64,000 nucleotides of DNA from Marisa cornuarietis (GCA_004794655.1 SMMW01000584.1:7954001-8018000), one strand, 5' to 3'. Positions 1-14,600 are shown, numbered from the stretch's first letter. Numbers and translations: made by a program. The notes: generated by a model not told the origin, from the sequence alone.

Positions 1-1121
1 CACTTCTCTGTGGTGTTACCCAAGGCTCAGTACTTGGCCCAGTTCTGTTCATTATGTACACTAAACCACTTTCATCATGCATCCAGTCTCATCAGGTTTC
101 TCATCAATCCTATGCTGATGACATGCAGCTTTTCCACTCCACCGGCTGAGTCTCACTCTGCTATTAGCACTCTAGAAGCTTGTATTGGTGATGTCAAGGG
201 CTGGATGGTAAAAACAAACTAAACGATGATAAAATGGAAGCCCTCTTGTGCTACAGAAGAAGACATCAACCTTTGCTCATGAGTCTGCCCAATCACATGA
301 AGGTGGGCAAAACCATCACCTTCACGTCATCCGTTAGGAATCTGGGATTTATTGTCACTGCAGACATGACCCTTGATAAACATGTTACAGCTGTCTGTAG
401 GTCTGCCTATTATGAGCTCCATAAGATCAGTGCCATCCGTCACTTTCTCTCTACACGCGCTACCAACACTTTGTGTGTTTGTTCTTTCTCGACTTGACTA
501 CTGCAACTCGACCTTGCTTGCAGGCTGCCCCTCATGCCTCATTCTGAGACTCCATAAAGTACATAACTCCGCTGCACGTCTGGTGCTTAGAGCCACGGGA
601 CCATATCACTCCTCTCCTTCATTTTCTAGACTGGCTACCCATCCAATCTCGCATCCAGAACAAACTGTGTTGTGTTTTAATTTCTTTCCAGTCTCCTGTC
701 CTGACTATTTCTCTAAACTTCTCATCCCTCACATTCCGGCCAGACAACTATGCTTTTTGTTTGATGACCGTAACCTAACTGTTCCTGTCACCAGAACAAC
801 ATATGGTCACAGGAATTTTGGCTAATGTGCAGCAAAACGATGGAACTCTCTCCCTTTCCATATCCGCCACCTTCATATAACTGAATCCTCATATAACTTT
901 TCTCCTCATCTTTGCAGAATCACTATATTCTCTGTTCCTGTTACCTGGTGCCTTCTTGTGTTTTCTATGTTTTCTGTTTGTCATCAGTAGTGTCGTTTAT
1001 TCTTCCGTCCCTCGTGTTCTATCCATTCAGTCCATGTCCCTTCCTCGTTTTAAGCGTTAAGCGCATGCTCTCTATGAGTGTGAATATGCGCTATAAAAAT
1101 CTTCATTTATTATTATTATTC
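1..1121 (+). mobile_element. CR1/L2-like LINE, 3' fragment, degenerate
   Basis: This is the 3' third of a non-LTR retrotransposon, cut by the left window edge. Translated pieces in shifting frames match the C-terminal half of the reverse-transcriptase ORF at 37982-41296 (minus strand). Shared stretches include YADD-region text, LSRLDYCNS and a closing block after GHR. Frameshifts and stops near 225, 497 and 825 show it is dead. The 3' end carries the same tail as the intact copy (GCGCTATAAAAATCTTCA followed by ATT repeats). The two copies lie in opposite orientation 37 kb apart. The family assignment to the CR1/L2 group is by reverse-transcriptase motif style only. Confidence 0.88.
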
Positions 1122-2661
1122 ATATTTTATATTTAGTGGACTATATTAATACCGTAAATTTTGAAAATACGGGACACGTACGACTACGTGACGGGACAGA
1201 CGCGAATATACTTCTCGTGGTCTGTTTGAACAAGTTTGGAGAACGTTGCATGCGTGTGACCTTCGCCCAAAGACTTCTATGATCTGTGATTATTTCTTTC
1301 TAGCTGCGCCTGGATAAACATGGTATAGTAAGAACACAACCATCTTAGTACACGACGATACCAGAACGACTACAGATTTAACAAAATCGAGCTTAACGTG
1401 GACTACACCAAACTTGGAATGCAATAGAGGTTTGAGAGCCAAAATTATTATAAATTAAAAATCGATTCGTTCTTGTTATCGGCGTTACAATTATTTTGGG
1501 AAAATGTACAATTCTCAAATGGATTGCTAAATTACGCTGAGGCCATGCACAAGAAAGCTTAAGGCTTGACGTCATTTCCGATTTCCTTGGATGCGGAGGG
1601 TTTGAGCTGAATATTTTGACAAACACACAGCATGAGCGTGGTGGGTTCTTGACTATTACTATTGTACTCATTTAAGCAGATTTAATTTAAAGCAGATCAG
1701 TTTAGACTTACTTTATTTATAAACTCAGTCAATACATTTTAAAGGATTATTTTAATTTTCCTTTAGTTTTGGTTTGATTGAACAATCGACGTTTGAAAGA
1801 CTTGTCGCCTGGTGTTAATGTTCTCATTTAATCTATTTGAAATCTGTTTCTCTTTATTAAAAAAATAGCGTAAAAACGCTGGTTATAATAAAATCTTTGT
1901 ATGAATAGCATCCTTAGTTTGATATGAAAGGTGCACGGAGTTTACCAAATGTGTGTCGTTCAGATTCAAATCCCCAAAAAGAGACGCAGAGCTGCCCACT
2001 CACATGGCATACGGTTCCATAGAATTTTACATTGGCTGTTCTACCATGAACTTGTATTATACCTCCGTGGTTCTACTTATAGAGAGTAGAGTTTCGTTTA
2101 TTCTTTCCTGAAAATCCCTTCAGGGAGCACTGAGTTCCCAAGAAACTTAAATCTGAAGAGTAATAGTGCAAGGATGGTCTCCATTGCTTCTATCTTTTTC
2201 AGTAGATTATTTTTTATGTTTGACCACTGTTTCATTTATGCCATTCCTTCACGTATTTTGCCTTATATCCAATTGGAGGTCTGTGTCATTATGATTTAAA
2301 TACTTCATGATTTCAAAACAAGCGTAGAATATGTTTGGTGAAGCTTTGCTGATTGGTACGAGTGGTGATGCAGATGTCGTTATTTTGTAGCATTAAATGT
2401 TTTTTTGGATATATCCCAATGGGATACAGGGCCACCCATAAAGTAGCAATGAAATAACTGGAAGTGAAACTGAGGATGAAAGGAAATGCAGTCATTAGAT
2501 CTTCTTTTTAAGCATAGTCTTTGGAGAATATATATTTTTCGCTGTACCCAATACAATCTTTTGTTTTATATTAATTAAATGAAAGTGTAGTTGATGAGAC
2601 TGAGCCAAATTAAAGCAGTTATGGATAAGAAATTAATAACATATATTCTTCTCTTCCTTAG
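1122..2661. other. 5' region / first intron of WDR61, no confirmed exon
   Basis: This stretch must hold the WDR61 promoter and the first coding exon, which should supply about four residues ending in phase 0 before the exon at 2662. No unique candidate was found. Possible starts followed by a GT donor are an ATG at 1319-1321 (ATG then GTATAG) and an ATG at 1633-1635 (three codons then GTGGGT). Neither is convincing. CpG dinucleotides are more frequent around 1150-1280, which would fit a promoter. Confidence 0.35.
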
Positions 2662-5600
2662 CATTCCATTTCCTTCAAGCAGGAATCAGGTAAGCAGATT
2701 ACTTTGGCTTGAGCAAATGTGTAATAACATGATGCATTTTGTAAATTTTTTAATAGTAGCTGAAACCTGTTCATTGATGAATGCTCTTAGGCTTAAGGTA
2801 AGATATTTCATAATTAATTCCCAAGCAGAAATGTTATGGAAAGTGTTTAAGGCAATACCACATAAAATTCATTGTGTTTAGAAAGCTAAAAGTATCCTTT
2901 ATTATGCTATTTAGGGATCAAGGCAAAGTAATAGAAGAATAATTAATCATCATAGCAGTTTTATTCCTTTACCTGCTGTCTTTGTTATACAAACTATTTG
3001 GATCACAGTTACTGTAGTTATCAAATTTCTGACACTGGACTGCGGAACAGCTCAGAACAGATATGTGGCAAAATGCAAGGAAAGTGTTCGGTGGATAGGG
3101 GCTTTCAGCAGTTAATGCTATATGAATGGCTGAGTTATAGTGGTTAACACCGTGTAGGAGGGAGAGGGTAAAATCAAGATTGAGTACATTGCTTATTGTT
3201 TGATTATCATGCCAAAGCTACTTGTCACCTCTCAGGGTGTGATATTGGTGATGCTCATATAGGCATGGTGTGTTAATAGTTGCAAATTGGTGACAGCAGT
3301 TTGGAACAAGTTCAAAAATAATTAATTTGGATCTATTACTTACAGCACATAATGACAGCATCTGGAGTGCAGCCTGGGGACGCAGTGATCAAGATTCGCT
3401 GGGAGCAGAAACCATTGTCACAGGTTCAGTGGATGACTTAGTGAAAGTCTGGAGATGGTAAATACCTCTGTTTTTTTTAAAGTGAATTTATCTCTTTTAC
3501 CATCCCACATAAGACTGTAAATTGTTGGCCAAATTGTTTAGCCATCCATGAGCTTTTGATTATTTTCTAACGCTTTTCTAGGAGATGAGAGGTTAAGATA
3601 GTTGTTCTTATATTGTTTAATTCTCCTGTTTACTTTTCAGAAAACTGCTTACTGTAAAGAATTGTTTTCTTTATATGTGCATATAACAAGGTTGGCTAGT
3701 ATAATATTTCTAGCGAGGATTTTCTGACCTACAAAAACTTATTATATGACATCTTTGCACAGTCTTAAAGTAATTGCATTAATGCCAGTTAGTTTCCTAC
3801 ATTGTTAAGGTAATCAAATGCACATAATTTGAAAAAAAGCATGATTTATGTTATAGGATGTGAAATAATTGGAGTGAGATAGCTAAAAAGCCTTTCCAGA
3901 AATGCAAACAAATTGCCTTTCTTCCACAAAACTTGAGATGGATGCTGATGTGTAGAACTAGATATGCTGAGCATCCATAGTGGGCAAATCCATACACAGA
4001 ATGTACAAACCCCAATGATGGGACATCCTTCACTCAGTTTTTGAAGGATATTGTTAAACACAATAAGAGAAAACTTAGAGTAGACTGACCATTGATTATA
4101 ATTTGGCTTTAAACTTCTAGTGTGTCACAACGTTTTCTTAGGCAAGGAGAAAAGCTAGAATTGCGACACACATTGGAAGGACACCAGCTGGGAGTGGTTT
4201 CAGTAGATATCAATTCCACTGGGACATGTATCCTTTTGATTAGAATTGTTGGCACTCATTGTGTGGCATGTTTAGAATTCCATATTTCTCTTGGCATGAT
4301 ACTGATATGTTGTCAACTGATCAAGCAGTTCTGGTCATCACCCAGTCCTCCAAGGAAGCAACCATTGTTTTTTTTCTTGTGCATTTTAGATCTGTAGATT
4401 TATCTTCTTCAGCCTTTAAGAAGTCACAGATGTTGACACTCAGATAGCTGCATTTATTGGTTGGAATTTTTTTATACATAGTTTATACAAAGAAAATGGT
4501 TTTTAAAAAAGTGAAAACATAAATTTTTCAAATGATTTAGATTGGTAGAGAAAAGAGCAATTAATAAAATTAATGAGACATGACCCATGCGTGAAAAAGT
4601 TATGAAATATTGTACTTTTTTGTCAGAAGTATTCGGTGACTAATTTCAGCACTTTAAAAAAAATTACTTCTCTTATACCTGAAGATTGTATTAAAGATTT
4701 ATATTTCATGCACAAACTTTGGGGTGTGGACTTTAATCCGTTGTTCATTTGACTGAAAGGGTTAAAAGGTTAACTAATTCAGGACATCAGGTTGGGCATA
4801 TTGTTAATGAATCCCAGACATTTAATCCCCAGACACTTAATCCTCAAAATGAAATTTCAACTCAAGAAATTATGAAGTGAATGAAAAATTAAATTATGAA
4901 GTGAATGAAAAATTTAATTATGAAGTGAATGAAAAATTTAATTCAAATAATTATTTTCATGTAAAACATCAAAATAATTTTGACAATTAAAATAATACTT
5001 AACTTCAACATTTATAACATTGGGGGCATTTTTGAGGATTAAGTGTCTGGGGATTAAATGTCTAGGGGATTAAGTGTCCGGTCACCATTGTTAATGTTCA
5101 TGGCAACCCATCTTGATTAAGGGTTTACACCTGAAACAGCTTGCGTTTTCTTTGCTGGAACTATCTCACTAAACATCTAATACTTAATTGCTACTGGGTC
5201 TATCTTGTGAAACATCTGAATAAAATAAAGGTAAAACTTTGCAGGTGGGACATGTTTGACATTGCATTTTCTGCCTTAACTAGAACAAAGTGGCTGCGTC
5301 CAGCAGTCTAGACAGTCATGTGAAAATCTGGGACTTGGAAAATGGCAAACAAGCAAAGTCAATTGATGCTGGGCCAGGTAAGGTTATTTTTACTGCATAT
5401 GCACATTGGTATTTGTGTTTTCACTCAAGAGACTTACAGGTAAAGAAAACAAGTAGAAAAATGTACACTTTTGACATGCACAAGTGATTAATCTTGCATG
5501 TCTTTATTAAAGTATTTTGAGAGAGATCTGCAGATCCAGAAAGAGATTAGTGTGAATGTTCTTGCCAATTCATGGAATCTGTACTTGCCCACCAGAGTCT

Positions 5601-8600
5601 GTTTGATATGAGAAAGTGATCTGTGGTAAAATAGACACAGATGTTTGTTATAATTCTTGTATCTTTTGTCTATGTGTGCACTTTGATGTGAAAACATTCA
5701 TACAGTAACATTTTTAAATCCATTACTCTCAAAAATGGACTAGGTAAAATAAAATACAGGCACATTCTTTTAGAGTAGCATTTTAGCTATATGTAAAAAG
5801 TTTAACAAGTAGCAAGAAAAAAAAAACAACCTCAATGTATGGTACAATTTGAAAATGCCCAGTGCTCATCAAAATATTTTTATGTAGGATGCCATTGTTT
5901 AATAACTTTAAACATGTATGGACATATTAGGGAATATGTGCAATTTGGTAAATAAATGGTAACCTAAGTAAAGTTATCATTTAAATACTAGTAACCACAT
6001 CATGTAGCTGCGCATACTGCTATAAGTATCAGTATTCACAGTGAAGGCATATAAAACAAATTAGTTTAACTATTTTTGTACAAATATTCTGCACAATTGC
6101 AAAAACTCAACGCAAATGACAATGTTATTTGTCAGGTTAAAGAAATATGCAGATGTTTTTTTATTGTTATAAATCTTGAACTTTTAAGTTTTTATGTAAT
6201 ACAGGAACACCGCACCACATTCCATAACCTGTGAAAAACCTGCCATTGTATGACATCACAAGCATTGCATGTTACATGCTTTACTAGCTTGCAAAAGCAA
6301 CAATAATTAAAGTATACAATATTTAGATTGTTTTTTACGCGAACAAAAGTTCAAGACTAGAACTCCATAAATTAAAAAGAAAGGGAATTGCTTTTTGGAT
6401 TTGGATACTCTCTGCTAGGTGGAAGACACAGAAACTATATATTGTCCTTAAGTTTAGAGACCAACAAAAAGCAGTGTGCATAAATAAAACTAAAAACCCA
6501 TGAAGGAACTATTCAGTGACAGTCTTATGCTAGAGGAAATTTTTTGATGCAGAGAACAAATTTTACCTGACTTACAAACAAAAAGTCCTATTTTAAGTGG
6601 ACCCTGTACCATATGCTTAATGTCATGTTACTAAGAATACACCTTCTGTGTCTGATTGACTTCTAAAACATCTAATGGAAATGGGATGGAGGTGGTTATC
6701 AGAGTGTTCACACCTGTTTCCCTAGGCACACCCAGTTCTTTTTCCAGCTTGCGAACTTCATAATACAGTTTTAGTTGTTTCAGTTTGGAGCACTCTGTTT
6801 TCATTTTAAGTAGTTCCACCTCCATTTCATGCTGTTTCTTTGCAGCTTGCAGTTTTACTTCCATAAGTTCAAGTTCCATGTCAATTTTTTTATTTTCAAG
6901 TGTTAGTCTGCTGCCTATGCTGTCATTTATCAGTTCTGTCCTTTTCTCTTTTGCTGCCCTGGCTGTCTCCCTTTCATCAAATGTATCTCTTCTTCTTTTT
7001 TCTGCAAATCCTGAAAACCTGTCCTTTGTAATAAGATGTGAACCATGGAAATGTGGTGTTCCAAGGTCACTAGCTGTACTGAAAGTTTCTTGCATGCACG
7101 TATTCTTGGATGCTGCCTGTATAGGTTTGGTCTTAAGTAGGCGTTTCCATGGTGCTTGCATGGTTTCTGCACATGGAAAATAAGTTTTTAGCATTAGTAA
7201 AAAATAAAATAGTTCTAAAAATGTACTTTGATCAGATGTAGATTTTTTATATAACACTATACATTTTAAACAATGGTGTACAAAAAAGAATACATACAGA
7301 AAGTATTTGGTTAGAATATAAAATACGCAAACACCCCTCATACCTGTGCAGAATTTTAGCACCCTGAATTATTCACAGGCCAGAATAAGGGGCTATACAA
7401 GCGGACGTTTATTATTAAAATGATGGTAATGCTTACTGTTGAGGATATGCTCTATGTTTAAGAGTGGGGGGAAAAAAAGCTTAGCTAGATCAACACTTAG
7501 AAAATAGAGAAGTTGTAGCTTTATGTAAAATTTCATGTGTGAACATGTCAACGTGTGTTGATGCCCTCCAAGTTTAAGAATGTTGGTGCAAATGATGGAA
7601 ATATATACTTTTAGTCTCATTTGTACTTTTCATTCTTCCGTACTACTAAATAGCATACCTCCACTACTGTGGACCACACTTTGGGCTGCCTCAAAACTGT
7701 TGGAGCCATCATCATGCCAGTGTTCATCTTGCTCTGAAAATAGCAGATGAAATAAACACCTATAATATTAAGTATCTTCAAAATTTACAAAAACCCTCAG
7801 ACCTGTGTCCTTTGTATATGAGTCTTGTGTGGAAACTGTCAGGTAGATTTTTGGAAGCATCTTTGTAAGTGGAGATCAATATTTTTTAAGTGATGCAGCG
7901 ACTGCCTACATGCACCTTTGTTCTCTGCACATGCTGGACTTCATGAATAAGTTAATGGGGAGTGGGGTAATTAGCACTGATATAGAACCTGTCCATTGTT
8001 TTATTTCAATGGTTGGTAAATACCAGTTAATGTTATCTTGAAAAGTAGTTAATTGTAGGATTTATTTAGTGCAAGGTATTTTCCCCAGTTTGAATTATAA
8101 CGTGTACCTTTGTTCTGAATTGTGGGATCATACTGATCAGTTGACTCTTCTCCATCTGGAAGGTTAAACTTAAATGATAAAACACAGTTGGCACAGTATT
8201 TGTACTTGGTACACAGCAGGACATTAATGTAAGTGAACATCTACCTGGTTTACACGAAAGATATGTATGTGGTACTATTACTAGTCACAGCACTGCTATA
8301 AATAGCAACATTAGTAAATTATGTTTTTTAAACCATAACATTTCCTTTTTTAACAATAATAAACATTTCTTTAAATTGTAATCACAATTAGACCAAATTA
8401 AGGATTTACACTTTATAAGGCAGTACTTTAAAAAAAATATTTACACAGTTTAGAATCAGTTACTGTAAATTCTAGTACCGGTCTTATTATAACGTCATGT
8501 AGTCTTTGTTGTATAACGGGTACAGCAGCTTTTATTAGTCATGTTGAACACTTACCATCACTTTCATTCAGAATGTCGTTGTCCTCGCCTATGATATCCA

Positions 8601-11600
8601 GTATGATATCAGTATACCAGGGCTTCTCGTCTGTAAGCCCGCCACTAGTTGGAAAATTTTTCCTGGAAGTTTGAAAGGCCACAGCACATGCTTTAAGTTC
8701 GAACCATTTTCGTTTTATTTTTCGCACAGGTCGGTTCATTCCCCACCTCTCATTCAGCATTTCCGTCACCTCTTGCCACATCAGATTTTTCTTTTTCCGC
8801 GTTACTTTCACGTTTAGTTTATCAAACAGAGTGCTGTAATGTTCCGCAACATAATCTATTAGTGTCTTCATTTCTCCATCAGACCAGTTGGCACCTCGAA
8901 CCCGCCTTTTGGAAGCCATCGCCTGCGCTGCCAAAAATGGCCATTTGTTGCGCGCGATTTTTGGTCGCGAATCGTCTACTTCTCTGTTACATAATCATTT
9001 ATGGGATGTATTCTCTCAGAAAATTGTATCAGTTAGTATTTGGAGCAAGTATTGTTCGCACAGATATGACGATATAGGCCTATTTTTACAAAAATTATTA
9101 CTTCCCAATTCATTATCATCTAAGCATGACAACTAACAGTAGGTCAAGGTGATCGGGTTGGTGAAGGTGCGCACTTACGCTAGTTGAAGTTTTGTCCTAG
9201 CGTTATTCTAATCATCAGATTCACTTATAATTTTTTAACTAGATACATAAACCTGGTTAAGGCTGTCGTAATTAATGAGATAATGCTGGTGCAAAATTAG
9301 TTATCTTTGTGGCCGCACTGTGAAAATATAGAACTCGACAGCCCATTGGCTAATAATATTAATCTCCCTCTACGTCACGTTTACAGTTCTTTGTTGTTAT
9401 GGTCAGTGTTAAGGACGCGTTTAATCCCTCAGCCTTCCCACCAACTACCCCTAAGTCAAAAATATAAACAAAAAAATAAAAACACCCATGTTTCACTTGA
9501 TATCTTTCATGTCATTGAATTCACCATTATGACGGGGGAGATTTAAGCATAAGCAGAATATACAAACGTTACCATCCCCTACACCTTGCTGAAGCCAGAC
9601 CCACCGTTCTCTGTAACTTCGTTTTTTTGTTTGTGATGCAGTTGTTTTTTTTAGACTTTTGTATAAGTGTCAAGAAAAGGGTGGTGCTACACACACACTC
9701 ACGCCCGACAATTGCGCGTTCTTTCAACAAAATACAAAACGATTGCCTGAGGCTGTCCAAATCATATCACTTCAGTTATCACGTGGCCCAGGATTTTACA
9801 CCATAAGACATGAACACAGAAATTCTTAATACATCTTCAATATCAATTCTTAAAACAACAGTAAAATCGTCACAACACCAGTCCGCACTCCTTCACCTGG
9901 AAATCTTACGCGCTATACATGCTCACTAATCAACTCTCGATCAATCCTTTCCCACAGTTCAAGTTCTCAAAATATCACCTTTAAACAATACGCTTTAGGC
10001 TTCCAATCTTAGTTATTAAATCCTCAATCAATCCTTCCCCACAGTTCAAGTTCTCAATATATATCACCTTTAAACCATACAATTTAGTTCCTCGTCCTGT
10101 TCTCTCCCAAAATCTCTCTTTGGTTTTCTTCAGAATAACAGTCATAAATGACAATACTTACAGTTCAGCAGTCAGCTATATTCGGGTAGTCGCCCTTCCT
10201 ACCTCCAATCTCCCAGAATCCATCAACTCAAATAGCACTACTCATACTCGTAAAGCAAGAACACCAATGACACATAATCCAAATCGCTCTGATCACCCTT
10301 CCCCAAGGGGGTGAAAAATGAACACTTTGACTGCTGTGAACAACACAGTTCTTTCCGACACTCGACGACGCACACACAGGCCGTGTCGACGAGGGTGGGG
10401 GGGTCATGGGGTTAGCAGCGTAGATACTCCTCGGAGACGTAACGGGGCAGAGAATGCCCAACTGGCCAGCTCGCCAGTCCTCAATAGTCGTCAGTTATCC
10501 AGATGCTGAGGGGTCCGGTCGGTTTCCAGACAATGTCGCCTGTCCTCAGCGGTAGTACTTTATCCAGCCGCTGCTGGGTCAGGGAGGCTCCTGGTACTGT
10601 CGCCCTCACCATTAAGACCACTTCTCCGCGAGGTTTTTCACACAGGATCCGTATTGCACCGCATCCAGCGTCGCTTTACACCCTCCTGCTTTCTCCTTCT
10701 GTGTCGTGTCTTAGGCACGTCTTACCCCCTCTCTCCGTTCTTGCGTCACTCAAGCACGTCTTACCCCTCTTCTCTATATTTCTGCTGAACAGTGTTCACC
10801 AATCTTAACCCTTAATTCTATATCGATCACGTTCATTCCTGCATACACTCTATCCACACGTGTAAGTCATAAGTCGATAAGGGGTTAAAATAATCTCAGA
10901 AAAAACTATGGCACGGACTGGTCGTGCCACATGGACTGGTCCGTGACAATAAGCATCTCATACACCTGTCTGCAGAGTCTTAATGCTGGTAACATGCTAC
11001 CCATGCTTTTATATCAGCTAGCGGACAGGTGTGTCTCACTGGCTTCCAGAACTCCACAGTCTATGACTATCCTAGCATACTGCTGATTGCCTCCAGTAGT
11101 TCAGTCCGGAAATTTTTGAACAGAATCTGGATATTTCTCAGTGATTGTAAAACTAATCTGATGATCTTACTACAAGAATTCTGCTATTTTTCAGTGATTT
11201 TAAAACTAACCCCATACACTGTACAGTGCATTGAGTCGACTCTGGACTTGAAAATTGCGCTATATAAATCTGCTTTAATAATAATAATAATAACTTCACT
11301 AGATTGGACCAATATTTATTACACTTTACATATGTATTTAGAGAAGGTTTGCCAACTTTGCCGTGCATCACCACACACCATGCTTTCATCTAAGCCTCAA
11401 ATTTCAGCAGTGTCAGCATTGGTTTTACCTGGGAACCAAAGAGTTTCCAAAGGAAATATATCATTTGAGTTCAGTTTTTTTTTTAAAATTTCTATCACTC
11501 CTGTCTTTCCGTTCTTTTGTAATTCACTCTGTTTGATACAGCAGTTTTTTTTTTTTTTTTTTTTTATTCATCAGTCTGATTCCTGTTTATATTTTCATCA

Positions 11601-14600
11601 CATCATTCCAGCCGTTTGTCTTTTTTTCTTTGTGATTGTCTCATCAGCCATTTTCACTAATGGATCAGCCCATATAAATTCCACTGGAAAGTGTGAGGTG
11701 GTTACTGACTTGTAAGTTACACCTATAAATAAGGTCTTCTGACACCATGAAATAATCTTCAGTCTTTTTCTTGAGACAACGCAAATGCAAATTCCCCTCC
11801 AATATCATCATTTAGGGCCCATTAACTATATACTAAGGCCAACTGTACAGCAGAGTTCTAAAAGTGACATGCTTAAGTTAAGGACAGAATCATTTGAACA
11901 TCTTGTTAGTATCTCAATTTCTTCCACATTTTTGAAAAGGAAGTAGGTTGTCGTGTCTTCTAAATTCACCTATTTTGCACCTTCCTTAGCATTTAAGTCT
12001 CCATGTAAAATTATGTATGATTCATTTATTTTTTTTTGTTACATGCTGTAACACTTTCTGATGTAGCAAAAGAATACCATTCTTAAGGTCTGTCAAATTA
12101 TTCAAAGGGCTTCCTTCTGGCACCACACAGCATGGTGTCAACATATCTGTTAAATTTTTTTTTTCCATTTTTAATTGTATTGTTGCCATCAGACCTGTTT
12201 TCAGTGTCAAATTGGGCAAAGCGCCCTTTCACTGGTAGGAAAACTCCACCTGAACATCAACCCTAGTTTTCCCCTTCTCCTACATCATTATAAAAGCAAT
12301 AAAAACCGAAACAAAACCACTTAAGACTCTCCAAAAATTGAGTGTATCAGAAGACATTGCTGCACATAACTGCACCTACCTTTGGGTCAGAACACACATC
12401 TGCTTTCGTTAACATTAGAGGGAGGGGGAAAGAGGTGGGGCTTGTTCAGATGTGTTTCATTAGTCATGATCTCAGCAGTCTGTGCCAATGCTCCCTGTGG
12501 TTTAAGTCATTGCTCTAAACAGGGTAGTTGACACCAGCACCAGAAGCTAGGGCAGTCAGTGAGGGAAGAGCAACAACAATGATGAATAAGAATTAGCACA
12601 TGGTCTGAGCAGACATGGCACAATGATGAATATTTATATGCAGAAACTTCCCACTAACCAGGGAACTCAGGGCTCATTACCGGATGCCCATACATTCAAA
12701 TGTGCACAGCAACTGGAAAAAAAATCATTACACTCAAACACTTCTCACCATCAGCAGTCACCCATGCATTCAAATGCGCACAGCAATTAAAAAAACCCCA
12801 ACCATTGATAGTATGATAGTACTGTAGTGTATTATAATAACATTATAATGCCTACCTTTAATTTCATCATGTCTGGTTCTGTTCGTGTTTAACATTTTAA
12901 AAAAGCTTTAACTGATTTTTGCAGTGGATGCCTGGACCATTGCCTTTTCCCCAGATTCCCGCTTCCTTGCATCAGGCAGTCACACAGGAAAAATCAATTT
13001 GTTTGGTGTCGACAGTGGAAGGAAAGAGACATCACTTGACACCAGAGGAAAATTTACGCTGAGTATAGCTTATGTATGTGTTAAAGTATAATCTTTGGAA
13101 TTGTCTTACAATACACTGAACATAGCACATGTATGCATTACATATTGTTAGAAAAGTCTTCCTTGCACTTATTAAAATCCTGCATATATATATATATATA
13201 CCATATATATTACAAATTACAGATCAGTTCAGTAGGAAAGTGTACCAAAAACTTTCCACCAGCCGACTGCTTTTTTAGATTTTTTTTTTTGTTCCCATTC
13301 AAGTGTGGTCAGCATAGTACAATGAAAGCCACTTAGACTGCAGCTATTATCTTTTACAGAGCCCAGATGGAAAGTACATTGCTTCAGGTGCCTTAGATGG
13401 AATAGTAAATGTCTTTGACATCTCAACTGGAAAACTTATCCACACCTTGGAAGGTAAATAAGACTTATAGAAATGGTCTTGGGTGATACTGGATACAAGA
13501 GCAAATGTAATTGGTGACTTCAATCTGCAGTAAAACTAATTTTTTTTTTTAACTAAATGCAGACACATTTATTTCTAAGAAAAAAATGACAGTTGACCAA
13601 AATTTGAGGAACAAGGAGGAAGCTGAGCCTGTTGTCATGTTTTAACAGGTCATGCCATGCCAATCCGATCGCTGTGCTTCTCCCCAGACTCCCAGCTTCT
13701 GGTGACGGCATCAGATGATTGTCACATTAAGATCTATGATGTGTGAGTGCTAAATTTAAATCTCTTCATATGTATGCGGTTTTGAGGGCATTTGTTATAA
13801 AATGGATATACAGGTTTACAAGCACTTGAAGGGTGGGATATTCTTTCCTTTCCTTTCCTTTTTTTGGATAAATGAGCAAATATTTTTTACATTGTACATA
13901 GACAGCAGAAAACCTATTGAGTAAAAAGACAAGAAAGCAAAAGGCAGGTTTGCCTATGTCAGTGGTTCTCAAAGTGTGGTCCGCGGACCACTAGTGGTCC
14001 ACAGGCACAAGTCAGGTGGTCCGCGGCTGACAGTCGTCATATGTCAGCAAAATGATGTTTAAATCGCCAGATAGGCTTGTAGAAAACTTCAGTAAAGTTT
14101 GTGTGGGACCCCTAACCGTCCACTGGTCAAGTTACCACCGCAGCCAGCTGATAATGGCCTGAAAGGATGGTCAAGGCAGGCGGCTATGAATCTTGACCAG
14201 TGACACGTGACATGTCTATCTGAACAGGACGGCTCTGTTGAAGATTTTTAGTACTGTATGTGCCAGCTTCCCTGACTCGGTCAAACATGAAAGGAGACCA
14301 GGCAGGCAAAAACAACTCTGCCTCAGTAAGAAAGGCTGACCACTTTCCGAATCTCCGTGCTGGCGAGAAGACGTGTTTCCAAGTTTTCTTTCTCAGTATT
14401 TTCAAGGTAAAGGGTTATTATGGATCGCTGGCTGAAATCAGGGACCTTTAAACGTAAATCCCATGATGCTGGTGACTGTGAAAGTGCAAACAAGATGCAG
14501 AAGGGAGGAAAAGATGCACTGAGGTCATTTGTGATCCAAATCAACCGGCTGTTCTTCTGATATGCTTACCAGCTGCAAAGCAGAAGCAATTTTCCAGGAA

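Noticed and set aside
11029..11715. An open frame of 228 codons in the WDR61 intron.
   Set aside because: Composition is dominated by T runs, and it crosses a retroposon tail with AAT repeats; no protein-like pattern.
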